Shown: piece after piece, positions 9,540 to 17,853 of the stretch
Numbering within the stretch: position 1 is the stretch's first letter
Layout of the letters: each line of letters begins with the position of its first letter
From: Mycolicibacterium xanthum
GTDB taxonomy: Bacteria; Actinomycetota; Actinomycetes; Mycobacteriales; Mycobacteriaceae
NCBI RefSeq assembly: GCF_019710635.1
Contig: NZ_JAIFZS010000040.1
Coordinates: 1-64,000, forward strand
Direction: 5' to 3'
Length of the DNA stretch: 64,000 nt
Translations under genes and position numbers: made by a program
Notes under the pieces: model-generated
What the model was told of the DNA's origin: nothing
The model's database searches: none
Seen by the model: only the letters and a program-made list of their open reading frames with translations

Positions 9540-9755
9540 TTGAGTACCACCACGATCACCGTCGCGGGCATGAGCTGTGAAGGATGTGCGACCGCCGTCC
9601 GAAGCGAGCTCACCCACGTCGCCGGCGTGACCGGCGTCGACGTCGACCTGTCCGCCGGCACCGTCACGATTCACCGAAACGACGCCGACGCACCCGTCGA
9701 CCCCGATGCGATCCGCAACGCCATCGAAGAGGCCGGCTACGAGCTGGCGGGCTGA
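9540..9755 (+). CDS. copZ: Copper chaperone CopZ-like HMA protein
   Basis: 71-aa soluble heavy-metal-associated domain. The metal-binding loop GMSCEGC is at about residues 10-16, with the family's VxxVxVDLxxGTVTI and EEAGYEL ends. Such proteins bind Cu(I) and hand it to a P1B ATPase, which is encoded two genes downstream. I start it at TTG 9540: this gives the normal HMA length with GAGAGGA about ten bases upstream, whereas the first ATG in frame (9489) lies inside the operator palindrome. The copper operator upstream suggests induction by copper through release of a CsoR/RicR repressor. Confidence 0.85.
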   Translation: MSTTTITVAGMSCEGCATAVRSELTHVAGVTGVDVDLSAGTVTIHRNDADAPVDPDAIRNAIEEAGYELAG

Positions 9756-9765
9756 TGGAGCACCG

Positions 9766-9936
9766 ATGACGGCCCCCGCACGCATCGCCGCGTTTGCCGC
9801 GGTGCTGGTCGCGGTGTTCGCGATCGGGATGTGGGTGGGACATTCGCTGGGCCCCACCCCCGGCCCCGACTCCGAGGTCGTGGTGCCCGCACCGACGGGC
9901 CGGCACGGCCATCCGGCCGGAGGTGACCGACCATGA
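9766..9936 (+). CDS. Small single-helix membrane protein between copZ and copA
   Basis: 56 aa. One transmembrane helix covers about residues 6-27 (ending MWVGH), followed by a Pro-rich outer tail with Met/His positions and a closing [13 protein letters not shown] 9766 follows copZ by ten bases, and its stop overlaps the copA ATG (ATGA), so it is translated with the copper operon. The His residues could bind metal, but this is inference. The short tail might be what is left of a longer exported protein often found beside copZ in actinobacteria. Confidence 0.7.
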   Translation: MTAPARIAAFAAVLVAVFAIGMWVGHSLGPTPGPDSEVVVPAPTGRHGHPAGGDRP

Positions 9937-12152
9937 CGACGTCTGTCGAGCTGTCCATCGGCGGCATGACCTGCGCATCGTGCGCCGCCCGCATCGAGAA
10001 GAAGCTGAACCGGCTCGACGGCGTGACCGCGACCGTCAATTTCGCGACCGAGAAGGCCCGGGTGGCCTACGACGACCCGGTCACCCCCGACGAACTCGTC
10101 GCGACCGTGGAAGGCGCCGGCTATCAGGCCACCCTGCCGCAGCCCGCCGACACCGACACAACCGACGAACCCGACGACCCGGCCGCCGCATTGCTCCGGC
10201 GCCTGCTGATCTGCGTGGCGCTGTCGGTGCCGGTGATCGCGATGGCGATGATCCCGGCGCTGCAGTTCACCAACTGGCAGTGGTTGTCGCTGACGCTGGC
10301 GGCGCCGGTGGTCGTCTGGGGGGCGTGGCCGTTCCACCAGGCGGCGTGGGCCAACCTGCGCCACGGCACCGCGACGATGGACACCCTGATCTCGGTCGGC
10401 ACCCTCGCCGCGTTCGGATGGTCGCTCTACGCCCTGTTCTGGGGCACCGCCGGCATGCCCGGGATGACCCACGCATTCCAGCTGACCATCACCCGCAGCG
10501 ACGGCTCGGGAAACATCTACCTCGAGGCCGCCGCAGGCGTGACGACCTTCATCCTGGCGGGCCGCTACTTCGAGGCGAGGGCCAAGCGCCGGGCCGGAGC
10601 CGCGCTGCGCGCGTTGCTCGAGATGGGCGCCAAAGAGGTATCGGTCCGCCGCGACGGGACCGAGCACCGGATTCCGATCGACCAGTTGCGCACCGGCGAC
10701 GAGTTCGTCGTCCGCCCGGGCGAGAAGATCGCCGCCGACGGACAGGTCATCGAGGGCAGCTCCGCGGTCGACGCCTCGATGCTGACCGGCGAATCGGTGC
10801 CCGTGGAGGTGCAGCCCGGGGACGACGTGGTCGGCGCGACCGTCAACGCCGACGGCATTCTGGTGGTGCGGGCCACCCGGGTGGGCGCCGACACCCAGCT
10901 GGCGCAGATCGCCCGGATGGTCGAGGACGCGCAGAACGGGAAGGCGCAGGCACAGCGGCTCGCCGACCGGGTCTCCGGGGTCTTCGTCCCGATCGTGATC
11001 GCACTGGCGGCGGCCACCCTGGGGTTCTGGATCGGCGCGGGGTTCTCGGTGTCTGCGGCCGTCACCGCTGCGGTGGCCGTCCTGATCATCGCCTGCCCGT
11101 GTGCGCTGGGTCTGGCGACCCCGACGGCGTTGATGGTCGGAACCGGGCGCGGCGCGCAGCTGGGAATCGTGATCAAGGGACCCGAGGTGCTCGAATCCAC
11201 CCGGCGCGTGGACACCGTGATCGTCGACAAGACCGGAACCGTGACGACGGGCACCATGGCCCTGGTCGACGTGCTGGCCGCCGACGGCGAGCAGCCCGAC
11301 GAGGTGCTGAGCATCGCGGGCGCCGTGGAGGGTTCGTCGGAACACCCGATCGCACGGGCGATCACCGCGGGCGCCCGCACGAAGCTCGGGGAGCTTCCCG
11401 CCGTCGCCGCGTTCACCAACCTGCGGGGCCTGGGCGTGGAGGGCAGCGTTGATGGCCGAGCGGTGCTGGTCGGCCGGGTGCGGCTGCTTTCCGAACGCGC
11501 CTACGACGTCCCCGACGAGCTGGCCGACGCGGCGCAGCGCGCGGAGAACGACGGCAGGACCACCGTCGCGGTGGGCTGGGATGGGCACGCCCGCGGCCTG
11601 CTGATGGTGGCCGACGCGATCAAACCGAGCTCCGCCGAGGCGGTTTCACTGCTCAAGGAGCTCGGGCTGACACCGATCATGGTGACCGGCGACAATGAAG
11701 CCGTGGCCCGGACGGTGGCCGCGCAGGTGGGCATCGACGAGGTGGTGGCCGGGGTGCTGCCCCAGGACAAGGTGGACACCGTCAAGCGCCTGCAGGACCG
11801 GGGCCGGGTGGTCGCGATGGTGGGCGACGGCGTCAACGACGCCGCGGCGCTGGCCCAGGCCGACCTCGGATTGGCCATGGGCAGCGGCACCGACGTGGCG
11901 ATCGAGGCCAGCGACCTGACCCTCGTCGGCGACGACCTGCGTGCCGTCCCCGACGCGATCCGGTTGTCCCGCAAGACATTGAGCACGATCAAGGGCAACC
12001 TGTTCTGGGCGTTCGCCTACAACGTGGCCGCCCTCCCCCTCGCTGCCGCGGGCCTGCTGAACCCGATGATCGCCGGTGCTGCAATGGCTTTCAGCTCGGT
12101 GTTCGTGGTGAGCAACAGCCTGCGGCTGCGCGCGTTCACACCCTCGCGGTGA
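9933..12152 (+). CDS. copA: Copper-exporting P1B-type ATPase
   Basis: 739-aa heavy-metal ATPase that pumps Cu(I) out of the cytoplasm. An N-terminal HMA domain carries MTCASC with Cys14 and Cys17. The membrane metal site is CPC at 388-390, the phosphorylated Asp is in DKTGT at 432, TGES marks the actuator domain, the P1B SEHP motif is present, and GDGVNDAA begins near 631. There are eight predicted helices in the standard arrangement. It is the last gene of the copZ-small membrane protein-copA unit and overlaps the preceding stop. It is close to the mycobacterial CtpA/CtpB/CtpV group, but I cannot assign which one. Confidence 0.94.
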   Translation: MTTSVELSIGGMTCASCAARIEKKLNRLDGVTATVNFATEKARVAYDDPVTPDELVATVEGAGYQATLPQPADTDTTDEPDDPAAALLRRLLICVALSVPVIAMAMIPALQFTNWQWLSLTLAAPVVVWGAWPFHQAAWANLRHGTATMDTLISVGTLAAFGWSLYALFWGTAGMPGMTHAFQLTITRSDGSGNIYLEAAAGVTTFILAGRYFEARAKRRAGAALRALLEMGAKEVSVRRDGTEHRIPIDQLRTGDEFVVRPGEKIAADGQVIEGSSAVDASMLTGESVPVEVQPGDDVVGATVNADGILVVRATRVGADTQLAQIARMVEDAQNGKAQAQRLADRVSGVFVPIVIALAAATLGFWIGAGFSVSAAVTAAVAVLIIACPCALGLATPTALMVGTGRGAQLGIVIKGPEVLESTRRVDTVIVDKTGTVTTGTMALVDVLAADGEQPDEVLSIAGAVEGSSEHPIARAITAGARTKLGELPAVAAFTNLRGLGVEGSVDGRAVLVGRVRLLSERAYDVPDELADAAQRAENDGRTTVAVGWDGHARGLLMVADAIKPSSAEAVSLLKELGLTPIMVTGDNEAVARTVAAQVGIDEVVAGVLPQDKVDTVKRLQDRGRVVAMVGDGVNDAAALAQADLGLAMGSGTDVAIEASDLTLVGDDLRAVPDAIRLSRKTLSTIKGNLFWAFAYNVAALPLAAAGLLNPMIAGAAMAFSSVFVVSNSLRLRAFTPSR

Positions 12153-12190
12153 CCGCGTCGGGTACCCGACATCGTGCACGGCACCACCGA

Positions 12191-12421
12191 CTACGGGTCG
12201 TCGTCCTCGTCGTCGGGGAGTAGGTACCGTTCGGGGTGGTGGTGGTTGTTGACGCGGGCTTGGCCGTGTCCAGGGCTGGGGTGGGATCCATTCGGTGCGG
12301 CCGTCTGTGCGGGTGCGGGTGGTCCAGCCGTTGTCGTTGACGATGCGGTTGTCGGGGCCGCAGGCCAGGGTGAGATCGTCGAATCGGTGTTGCCGCCGTC
12401 GGTCCAGATGGGCACTGTGGC
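12191..12421 (-). pseudogene. 3' remnant of a 13E12-repeat-type HNH endonuclease gene
   Basis: On the minus strand one frame reads HSAHLDRRRQHRFDDLTLAC and then GPDNRIVNDNGWTTRTRTDG, RTEWIPP. A neighbouring frame continues ALDTGQARVNNHHHPE, RYLLPDDEDDDP and a stop at 12191. Put together, these match the C-terminal end of the DUF222/HNH endonuclease family (13E12 repeat proteins) common in mycobacteria. The frame change falls around 12283-12292. Nothing of the upstream several hundred codons remains, so this is a frameshifted tail fragment about 75 codons long. The symbols seen are direct translation; the family assignment is from memory. Confidence 0.7.
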
Positions 12422-12592
12422 GTGAGGACAGTTGACACGTCGCTCAGGTGCGCAGGTGACAGCGACCGGCCAGATGCGATGACTGTCGCCGGACTCATCG
12501 TGGGGTGACTGGCTGGAACGACAGGTGGCGGTTCGGTGAACAAAAGGTTCTGGTGACGCAACCCTGACGGGAAGGACACGACACTAGATCTG

Positions 12593-12661
12593 GTGGACTT
12601 CAGTCTGATCGTGGGTGTCGTGGCCGTCGTGATCGCGTTGGCTGTCATCGGGTGGCGCTGA
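12593..12661 (+). CDS. Candidate 22-residue hydrophobic peptide
   Basis: GTG at 12593 would start a peptide reading (M)DFSLIVGVVAVVIALAVIGWR, a short acidic start, one clean membrane helix and a basic end. It looks non-random for its length, but the nearest purine-rich site (GGAAGG, 12570-12575) is too far upstream for normal initiation and no homologue is known to me. Confidence 0.22.
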   Translation: MDFSLIVGVVAVVIALAVIGWR

Positions 12662-12667
12662 TATACC

Positions 12668-12679
12668 AAATCGCGATTT
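12668..12679. promoter_or_regulatory. 12-bp perfect palindrome
   Basis: AAATCGCGATTT is a perfect 12-bp palindrome in an AT-rich patch about 105 bp before the dioxygenase-like gene. It could be a regulator site; no known consensus is claimed. Confidence 0.35.
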
Positions 12680-12745
12680 TTGCTGATCACACATCTTCGT
12701 CTCGCAGTTTCGGATGGTTTGACCCGTTGACCCGCCAACTAGCTG

Positions 12746-12767
12746 AAAGTAATGTCAGTTTTACTTT
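12746..12767. promoter_or_regulatory. Inverted repeat, candidate TetR operator of the catabolic operon
   Basis: AAAGTAA and TTACTTT form seven-base inverted arms around an eight-base spacer, 18 bp before the ATG at 12785 and next to its GAGGAGG ribosome site. The spacing (22 bp overall) suits a TetR dimer, and a TetR gene lies within the operon at 17207. Confidence 0.5.
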
Positions 12768-12784
12768 TGATCCGAGGAGGCGTC

Positions 12785-13888
12785 ATGGAATCCTTCGTCC
12801 ACCTTCGCAGAGGTAAGACGCCCAAGCGCATCCACGCCGACCTCGACGGCCTCAAGGACGACGAACTCGGCCGCGGCGGATTCGTCGGCCGCACCGCGAA
12901 CATGTACCGGCGCAACGACCCGACGGCATATCGCACCGTGGGTCCGCTGCGCCCCACCGACGTGCTGTCTTCCGAGCTCAAGCCCAGTGACGCCACCGAT
13001 CCCCACGGCGGTCCACTGCTGATGTTCTCCAACACCGACTGCCAGGTGCTGCTGAGTCGGCGCACCGAGGAGATGCCGTTCTTAGTCCGCTACGTCGACG
13101 GGGACCTGCTGTCGTTCGTGCACAAGGGATCGGGCCGACTCGAGACCGAATTCGGCCCGCTGGACTACCGCGAGGGCGATTGGATCTACCTGCCCAAGGC
13201 GTGCACCTGGCGCCAGCTCCCCAGCGCAGAGAGCACGCTGCTGATGATCCAGGCCACCGACGAGTTCCGGATTCCCCCGGCCGGCACGCTGGGCCGGCAC
13301 TTCCCCTTCGATCCGGCCCAGGTGGCGATTCCGGAGCCCGAACCCATCGACGACGGACAGGGGCCGCAGGACGCCGGCGAGTACCAGGTGCGCCTCATTC
13401 ATGACGGTGGCCCGACAACCCTGTTCTACCAACATCATCCGCTGGACGTGGAAGGCTGGCGCGGGGACAACTTCCCGTTCACGTTCAACATCGAGGACTA
13501 CACCGTCATCACCTCCGAGAGCGTGCACCTGCCCCCGACGGTGCACCTGTTCATGCAGGCCACCGGGGTGTACATCATGAATTTCCTGCCCAAGCCGGCC
13601 GAGAGCGTGCCGGGCACCGAACGCACACCGTGGTATCACCGCAATGTGGACTACGACGAGATCGCGTTCTTCCACGGCGGTTCCCTGTACGGGATCCCGA
13701 TGCCGCCGGGCCTGATCTCGCATGCCCCGCAGGGCGTCCACCACGGTGCGCCGGAGAAGGCGCGAGAGCGCGCGCGACGCAAGTTCGACGACTACGACCG
13801 GGTGGACTGGTCGGTGATCGCCGTCGACACCCGCAAGCGGCTCATTCCGTCCGAGGAGATCCTCGCCAACGATCTGGGGCAGCACTAG
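12785..13888 (+). CDS. Homogentisate 1,2-dioxygenase-like cupin
   Basis: 367-aa protein of the homogentisate-dioxygenase superfamily, Fe(II) enzymes that open hydroquinone-type rings. The double-cupin layout is visible: a first barrel with FVHKGSGRLETEFGPLDYREGDWIYLPK near residues 113-140, and a second with YHRNVDYDE (His285, Glu292) and APQGVHHG near 318-325, consistent with the His/Glu/His iron site. It is shorter than classical HmgA (about 440 aa), so the substrate may be another hydroquinone or carboxylate. ATG 12785 has GAGGAGG five bases upstream. It is the first gene of an eight-gene operon, which does not include fumarylacetoacetate hydrolase as a normal homogentisate operon would. 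Confidence 0.8.
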   Translation: MESFVHLRRGKTPKRIHADLDGLKDDELGRGGFVGRTANMYRRNDPTAYRTVGPLRPTDVLSSELKPSDATDPHGGPLLMFSNTDCQVLLSRRTEEMPFLVRYVDGDLLSFVHKGSGRLETEFGPLDYREGDWIYLPKACTWRQLPSAESTLLMIQATDEFRIPPAGTLGRHFPFDPAQVAIPEPEPIDDGQGPQDAGEYQVRLIHDGGPTTLFYQHHPLDVEGWRGDNFPFTFNIEDYTVITSESVHLPPTVHLFMQATGVYIMNFLPKPAESVPGTERTPWYHRNVDYDEIAFFHGGSLYGIPMPPGLISHAPQGVHHGAPEKARERARRKFDDYDRVDWSVIAVDTRKRLIPSEEILANDLGQH

Positions 13889-13890
13889 CG

Positions 13891-15096
13891 ATGACCACCA
13901 CCGCCGAAGCCACCGTCAAGTTCGAATACGACCGGATTCCGTACCTGGTTGCCTACCAGAATGATTCCGCTGTCCGCGACGTCTACGGCGGGGTGGCCGA
14001 ACTGGTCGTCCTGGAGAGCTATCTGCTCAGGCCCAAGACCAAGCCGTCGGACACCGTGCTGGTGTTCATGCACCCGATCGGCGGCGGCGCCTATCTGCCG
14101 ATGATCAACGCGCTGGCCCGCGCCGGGCACCATGTCATCTACTGCAACAGCCGGTTCCGCGGCACCGACTCGGCACTGCTGATGGAGAAGGTCGTCGAAG
14201 ATCTCGGCGAGTGCATCAAGGACGCCAAGCACCGCCTCGGCTACGCCAAGGTGGTGCTCGCCGGATGGAGCGGCGGCGGTTCACTGTCGGCCTTCTACCA
14301 GCAGCAGGCGCAGCATCCGACGATCACCGCCAGCCCGTCCGGCGACGGCCCCGACCTCACCGAACTGGGCCTGATCCCGGCCGACGGCCTGATGCTGCTG
14401 GCCGCGCACATCAGCAGACACGGCACCTTGACCGAGTGGCTGGACGCCTCGATCCTCGACGAGTCCGATCCGGCCAGACGTGATCCCGAGCTCGACCTGT
14501 ACAACCCGGACAACCCCAATCAGCCGCCGTACACGGCGGAGTTCCTGGAGCGCTACCGGCAGGCCCAGATCGCCCGCAACCGGCGGATCACGAAGTGGGT
14601 CAAGGAGAAGTTGACGGAACTGAAGTCAAGCGGAGCGCCCGGAGCAGACGTAGCCGAGTTCGCCTTCGTCGTACACGGCACCATGGCCGACCCACGCTGG
14701 CTCGACCCGACCGTCGATCCCAACGAACGCACCCCGGGAACCTGCTACCTGGGCGATCCTCAGGTGGTGAACATGAGCCCGGTGGGCCTGGCGCGGTTCT
14801 GCACACTGCGCAGCTGGCTCTCGCAGTGGAGCTACGACGACGCCCATGGCGACGCGGTGGCCTGCGGGCCCGACATCGCCGTCCCGTCGCTGGTGATCGG
14901 GAACCTCGCCGACGACGCCTGCACTCCCAGCCACACCCGCAGGATCTTCGAGGCGATCGGCCATCCGGACAAGGAGATACACGAGATCCCCGGCGCGAAC
15001 CACTATTACGCGGGGCCCGACCAGCGCGACAAACTGCGCCAGGCGGTGGGCATCGTCACCGACTGGCTGGTGCGACACGACTTCGCGAGGCCCTAA
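13891..15096 (+). CDS. Alpha/beta-hydrolase fold enzyme
   Basis: 401 aa. The nucleophile elbow is GWSGGG with Ser127, and the probable catalytic His371 lies in GANHYYAG. An oxyanion-type HPIGGG motif is near residue 65. A lid of roughly residues 185-250 separates the two core halves. There is no signal peptide, so it is cytoplasmic. It follows the dioxygenase-like gene after two bases and overlaps the CoA-transferase start. From position it could hydrolyse the ring-cleavage product or an ester of the substrate; that is inference. Confidence 0.85.
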   Translation: MTTTAEATVKFEYDRIPYLVAYQNDSAVRDVYGGVAELVVLESYLLRPKTKPSDTVLVFMHPIGGGAYLPMINALARAGHHVIYCNSRFRGTDSALLMEKVVEDLGECIKDAKHRLGYAKVVLAGWSGGGSLSAFYQQQAQHPTITASPSGDGPDLTELGLIPADGLMLLAAHISRHGTLTEWLDASILDESDPARRDPELDLYNPDNPNQPPYTAEFLERYRQAQIARNRRITKWVKEKLTELKSSGAPGADVAEFAFVVHGTMADPRWLDPTVDPNERTPGTCYLGDPQVVNMSPVGLARFCTLRSWLSQWSYDDAHGDAVACGPDIAVPSLVIGNLADDACTPSHTRRIFEAIGHPDKEIHEIPGANHYYAGPDQRDKLRQAVGIVTDWLVRHDFARP

Positions 15097-16301
15097 TGAC
15101 GCCCACCGGACCGCTGGACGGCGTGCGCGTCGTCGAGGTCGGCACGCTGATCTCCGGACCGTTCGCGGGCCGGCTGCTCGGCGACATGGGCGCCGAGGTC
15201 ATCAAGATCGAGCCGCCGGGCTCCCCCGACCCGCTGCGGACCTGGGGACAGGCCGAGCTGGACGGGCAGCACTTCTTCTGGACCGTGCATGCGCGCAACA
15301 AGAAGGCGGTCACCCTGAACCTGCGGGTGCCCGCGGGGCGCGACCTGTTCCTCGACCTCGTCGAGCGCACCGACATCATCGTGGAGAACTTCCGGCCCGG
15401 CACGTTGGAGAAATGGAACCTCGGATACGACGTTCTGCGGGAACGCAATCCGGGCGTCATCCTGGTGCGGGTGTCCGGGTACGGACAGACCGGCCCGGAG
15501 GCGCACAAGGCCGGATACGCCTCGGTCGCAGAGGCCGCCAGCGGGCTGCGCCACATGAACGGCTTCCCCGGTGGCCCGCCCCCGCGGCTCGCGCTGTCCC
15601 TCGGCGACAGCCTGGCCGGAATGTTCGCCGCGCAGGGCGCGCTCGCCGCGCTGTACCGCCGTACCGTGACCGGTGAGGGCCAGGTCGTGGACGCGGCGCT
15701 GACGGAAGCCTGTCTGGCCGTTCAGGAGTCGACGATTCCCGACTACGACGTCGGCGGGGTGGTGCGCGGCCCGTCGGGGACCCGGCTCGAGGGCATCGCA
15801 CCGTCGAACATCTACCCGACCGCCGACGGCAGCTGGGTGGTGATCGCGGCCAATCAGGACACCGTGTTCCGGCGCCTCTGTCAGGCCATGGGGCAGCCCG
15901 ATCTGGCCACCGACGAACGCTTCTCCAATCATGTTGCACGCGGCCGCAATCAGGATGAGCTCGACAAGATCATCGGTGATTGGGCGGCCCGACGTGAGCC
16001 TTCTGAAATCATCGCGACCCTGTCGGAGGCCGGAGTGATCGCGGGGCCGATCAACACCGTCGCCGAGGTCGTCCGGGACCCGCAGCTCAACGCGCGCGGC
16101 ATGATCGCCGACCACTGGGACGAGCGGGTCGGCCGCAACGTCAAGGGGCCCGGTGTGGTGCCGGTCCTGTCGGAAACGCCGGGCACCATTCGGTTCGCCG
16201 GTTCGGCACGACCGGGCCAGCACAACGACGAGATCTACGGCGAACTGCTCGGCAGGAGCGCTGCCGAACTCGACGAACTGCGAGCGGAGGGCGTGCTGTG
16301 A
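15096..16301 (+). CDS. Class III CoA-transferase (CaiB/BaiF family)
   Basis: 401 aa, standard length. It starts with GPLDGVRVVEVGTLISGPFAGRLLGDMGAEVIKIE, typical of the family, and has the acyl-anhydride-forming Asp in LGDSLAG at residue 171. Members move CoA between carboxylic acids without thiolysis. Start ATG 15096 shares a base with the upstream TAA, and the gene overlaps the HMG-CoA-lyase-like gene by GTGA. The pairing with that lyase fits activation of a hydroxy-dicarboxylic acid (such as a 3-hydroxy-3-methylglutarate-like acid) before cleavage; donor and acceptor are not determined by sequence. Confidence 0.92.
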   Translation: MTPTGPLDGVRVVEVGTLISGPFAGRLLGDMGAEVIKIEPPGSPDPLRTWGQAELDGQHFFWTVHARNKKAVTLNLRVPAGRDLFLDLVERTDIIVENFRPGTLEKWNLGYDVLRERNPGVILVRVSGYGQTGPEAHKAGYASVAEAASGLRHMNGFPGGPPPRLALSLGDSLAGMFAAQGALAALYRRTVTGEGQVVDAALTEACLAVQESTIPDYDVGGVVRGPSGTRLEGIAPSNIYPTADGSWVVIAANQDTVFRRLCQAMGQPDLATDERFSNHVARGRNQDELDKIIGDWAARREPSEIIATLSEAGVIAGPINTVAEVVRDPQLNARGMIADHWDERVGRNVKGPGVVPVLSETPGTIRFAGSARPGQHNDEIYGELLGRSAAELDELRAEGVL

Positions 16302-17203
16302 ACGAGCTCCCGAACCATGTGGACATCCGCGACGTGTCGCTGCGCGACGGGTTGCAGATCGAGAATCCCATCCCGTTGTCGGCCAAGCTCGAGCTGCTCG
16401 CCGCGGTGGCCGCGACCGGGGTTCGTGAGATGGAGGCGACGGCGTTCGTCTCACCGTCGAAGGTGCCCGCGCTCGCCGATGCCGCCGAGTTGGCCGCCGC
16501 GTTGCACGGGTTTCCCGACATCGAGTTCTCCGCGCTGGTGGCCAGCCCCAACGGGGCGAAACGCGCCATCGCCGCAGGCCTGCGGTCGATCGAGTACGTG
16601 GTGTCGGCCGCCGACTCGCACAGCCGCGCCAACGTGGGACGCACGTCGGCCGAGGCGACGGCCCAGATCGCCGAGATCGTGGCCATCGCCCACGACTCCG
16701 GCGTCACCGTCGAGGCGATCATCGCGACGGCCTGGGACTGCCCCTACGACGGCCCGACGCCCAGCGGTCGGGTGCTCGACATCGCGGATGCGGCGGTGCA
16801 GGCCGGCGTCGACCGGCTGGCGATCGCCGACACCATCGGCACCGCGACACCGCGGCGGGTCACCGAGCTGGTGGGGCTGGTCCGGCCGCGCGTCGGCGAC
16901 ATCCCGTTGGGCGCCCATTTCCACAACACCCGCGGCGCCGGACTTGCCAGCGCCTACGCCGCGGTCGGCGCCGGGATCACCCGGCTCGATGCCTCCGTCG
17001 GCGGCCTCGGCGGTTGCCCGTTCGCACCGGGTGCCAGCGGCAACATCGCCACCGAGGACCTGGTCTACCTGCTGCGCGACAGCGGGATCCACGTGGATGT
17101 GGACCTGGATGCGGCGATCGCGGCAGCGCGGGTGGCCCAGGACGTGGTCGGCCACGGACTTCCGGGCTCGCTGCTGCGCGCCGGCGACCGGATCCTGGGC
17201 TAG
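16298..17203 (+). CDS. Hydroxymethylglutaryl-CoA lyase-like enzyme
   Basis: 301-aa TIM-barrel lyase of the HMGL family. RDGLQ at residues 16-20, the metal ligands His207 and His209 in HFHNTRG, and the catalytic Cys240 in GGLGGCPFAPGASGN are all present. HMG-CoA lyase splits 3-hydroxy-3-methylglutaryl-CoA into acetyl-CoA and acetoacetate. Close relatives act on longer or different 3-hydroxy-acyl-CoAs, so the exact substrate is open. GTG 16298 overlaps the CoA-transferase stop, and the two probably act in sequence. Confidence 0.92.
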   Translation: MNELPNHVDIRDVSLRDGLQIENPIPLSAKLELLAAVAATGVREMEATAFVSPSKVPALADAAELAAALHGFPDIEFSALVASPNGAKRAIAAGLRSIEYVVSAADSHSRANVGRTSAEATAQIAEIVAIAHDSGVTVEAIIATAWDCPYDGPTPSGRVLDIADAAVQAGVDRLAIADTIGTATPRRVTELVGLVRPRVGDIPLGAHFHNTRGAGLASAYAAVGAGITRLDASVGGLGGCPFAPGASGNIATEDLVYLLRDSGIHVDVDLDAAIAAARVAQDVVGHGLPGSLLRAGDRILG

Positions 17204-17206
17204 TCC

Positions 17207-17824
17207 GTGGTGCCCGCCCCGGAGCATCTCAGCGCCAAGGGCCGCCAGACCCGGGACGCGATCGAGCAGGCTGCCCGGAAGCTGTTCGCCGAGCGCGGCT
17301 TTCACGGAACCACGCTCAGCGATATCACGTCGGCGGCGGGAAAGTCACCTGCGGTGTTCTACCGCTACTTCGCCGACAAGGAGGACCTGCTGGCCGCACT
17401 GGCCGAGCGGTTCCTGCACGAGGTCGTCACGCCGTCCGGGCTGAGCGTCCAGCTGCCCGAATCGCCCGACGACGTCGACTTCTTCACCACCGTGGTGACC
17501 GGTTACTGGACGATGTTCAAACAGAACATCGGGATCATGATCGCGGTGGCCCAGTTGGCGGCCACCCAGCCGCGGTTCGCGGCCGTGCAGAACGAGTTTC
17601 GCCGGTTCGGCATGGACATCGTGGCGGCGTCGGTGCGGCGCGCCCAGGAACAGGGTTACGGCAGCGAGCTGGATCCCCGGTTCACCGCGGCGGCGATCGC
17701 GCTGTTGTTCGAGAGCTTCACCACCGTGTTCGTCGGGACCTCCGGTCTCGGTTTGGACATCAGCGACAAGGACGCCATCGCGACCCTGTCGCTGATCTGG
17801 AAGAAAACGCTCTACGGGTACTGA
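17207..17824 (+). CDS. TetR-family regulator of the catabolic operon
   Basis: 205 aa. An N-terminal helix-turn-helix is clear (TLSDITSAAGKSPAVFYRYF at about residues 36-55), followed by a ligand domain resembling the C-terminal domains of fatty-acid or steroid-type TetR repressors. It sits three bases after the lyase gene inside the operon, so it is probably an autoregulated repressor whose ligand is a CoA ester or free acid of the pathway. GTG codons at 17207 and 17210 are both possible starts. A candidate operator is the dyad at 12746-12767. Confidence 0.9.
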   Translation: MVPAPEHLSAKGRQTRDAIEQAARKLFAERGFHGTTLSDITSAAGKSPAVFYRYFADKEDLLAALAERFLHEVVTPSGLSVQLPESPDDVDFFTTVVTGYWTMFKQNIGIMIAVAQLAATQPRFAAVQNEFRRFGMDIVAASVRRAQEQGYGSELDPRFTAAAIALLFESFTTVFVGTSGLGLDISDKDAIATLSLIWKKTLYGY

Positions 17825-17853
17825 CAACCAAGACCGTCGCTGAGGAGATCAAC

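Larger units (their letters stand above)
12153..12784. other. 632-bp gap without an intact conventional gene
   Basis: The gap holds the HNH endonuclease remnant (12191-12421), then 12422-12592 where I see nothing recognisable. A candidate mini-gene for a hydrophobic peptide follows (12593-12661), then an AT-richer stretch (12661-12770) with two inverted repeats that probably contains the promoter of the operon beginning at 12785. Confidence 0.6.

Noticed and set aside
9537..11588. 683-codon open frame on the minus strand opposite copA
   Set aside because: Low-complexity His/Arg/Asp/Gly composition typical of a high-GC antisense shadow; copA on the plus strand has every P-type ATPase motif.
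12136..12738. 200-codon open frame on the minus strand in the gap after copA
   Set aside because: Only a short stretch matches anything (the HNH endonuclease tail), and that match is in other frames; the rest is low complexity.
12785..13888. Classical hmgA of tyrosine degradation
   Set aside because: The protein is about 70 residues shorter than HmgA and its operon lacks fumarylacetoacetate hydrolase and maleylacetoacetate isomerase.
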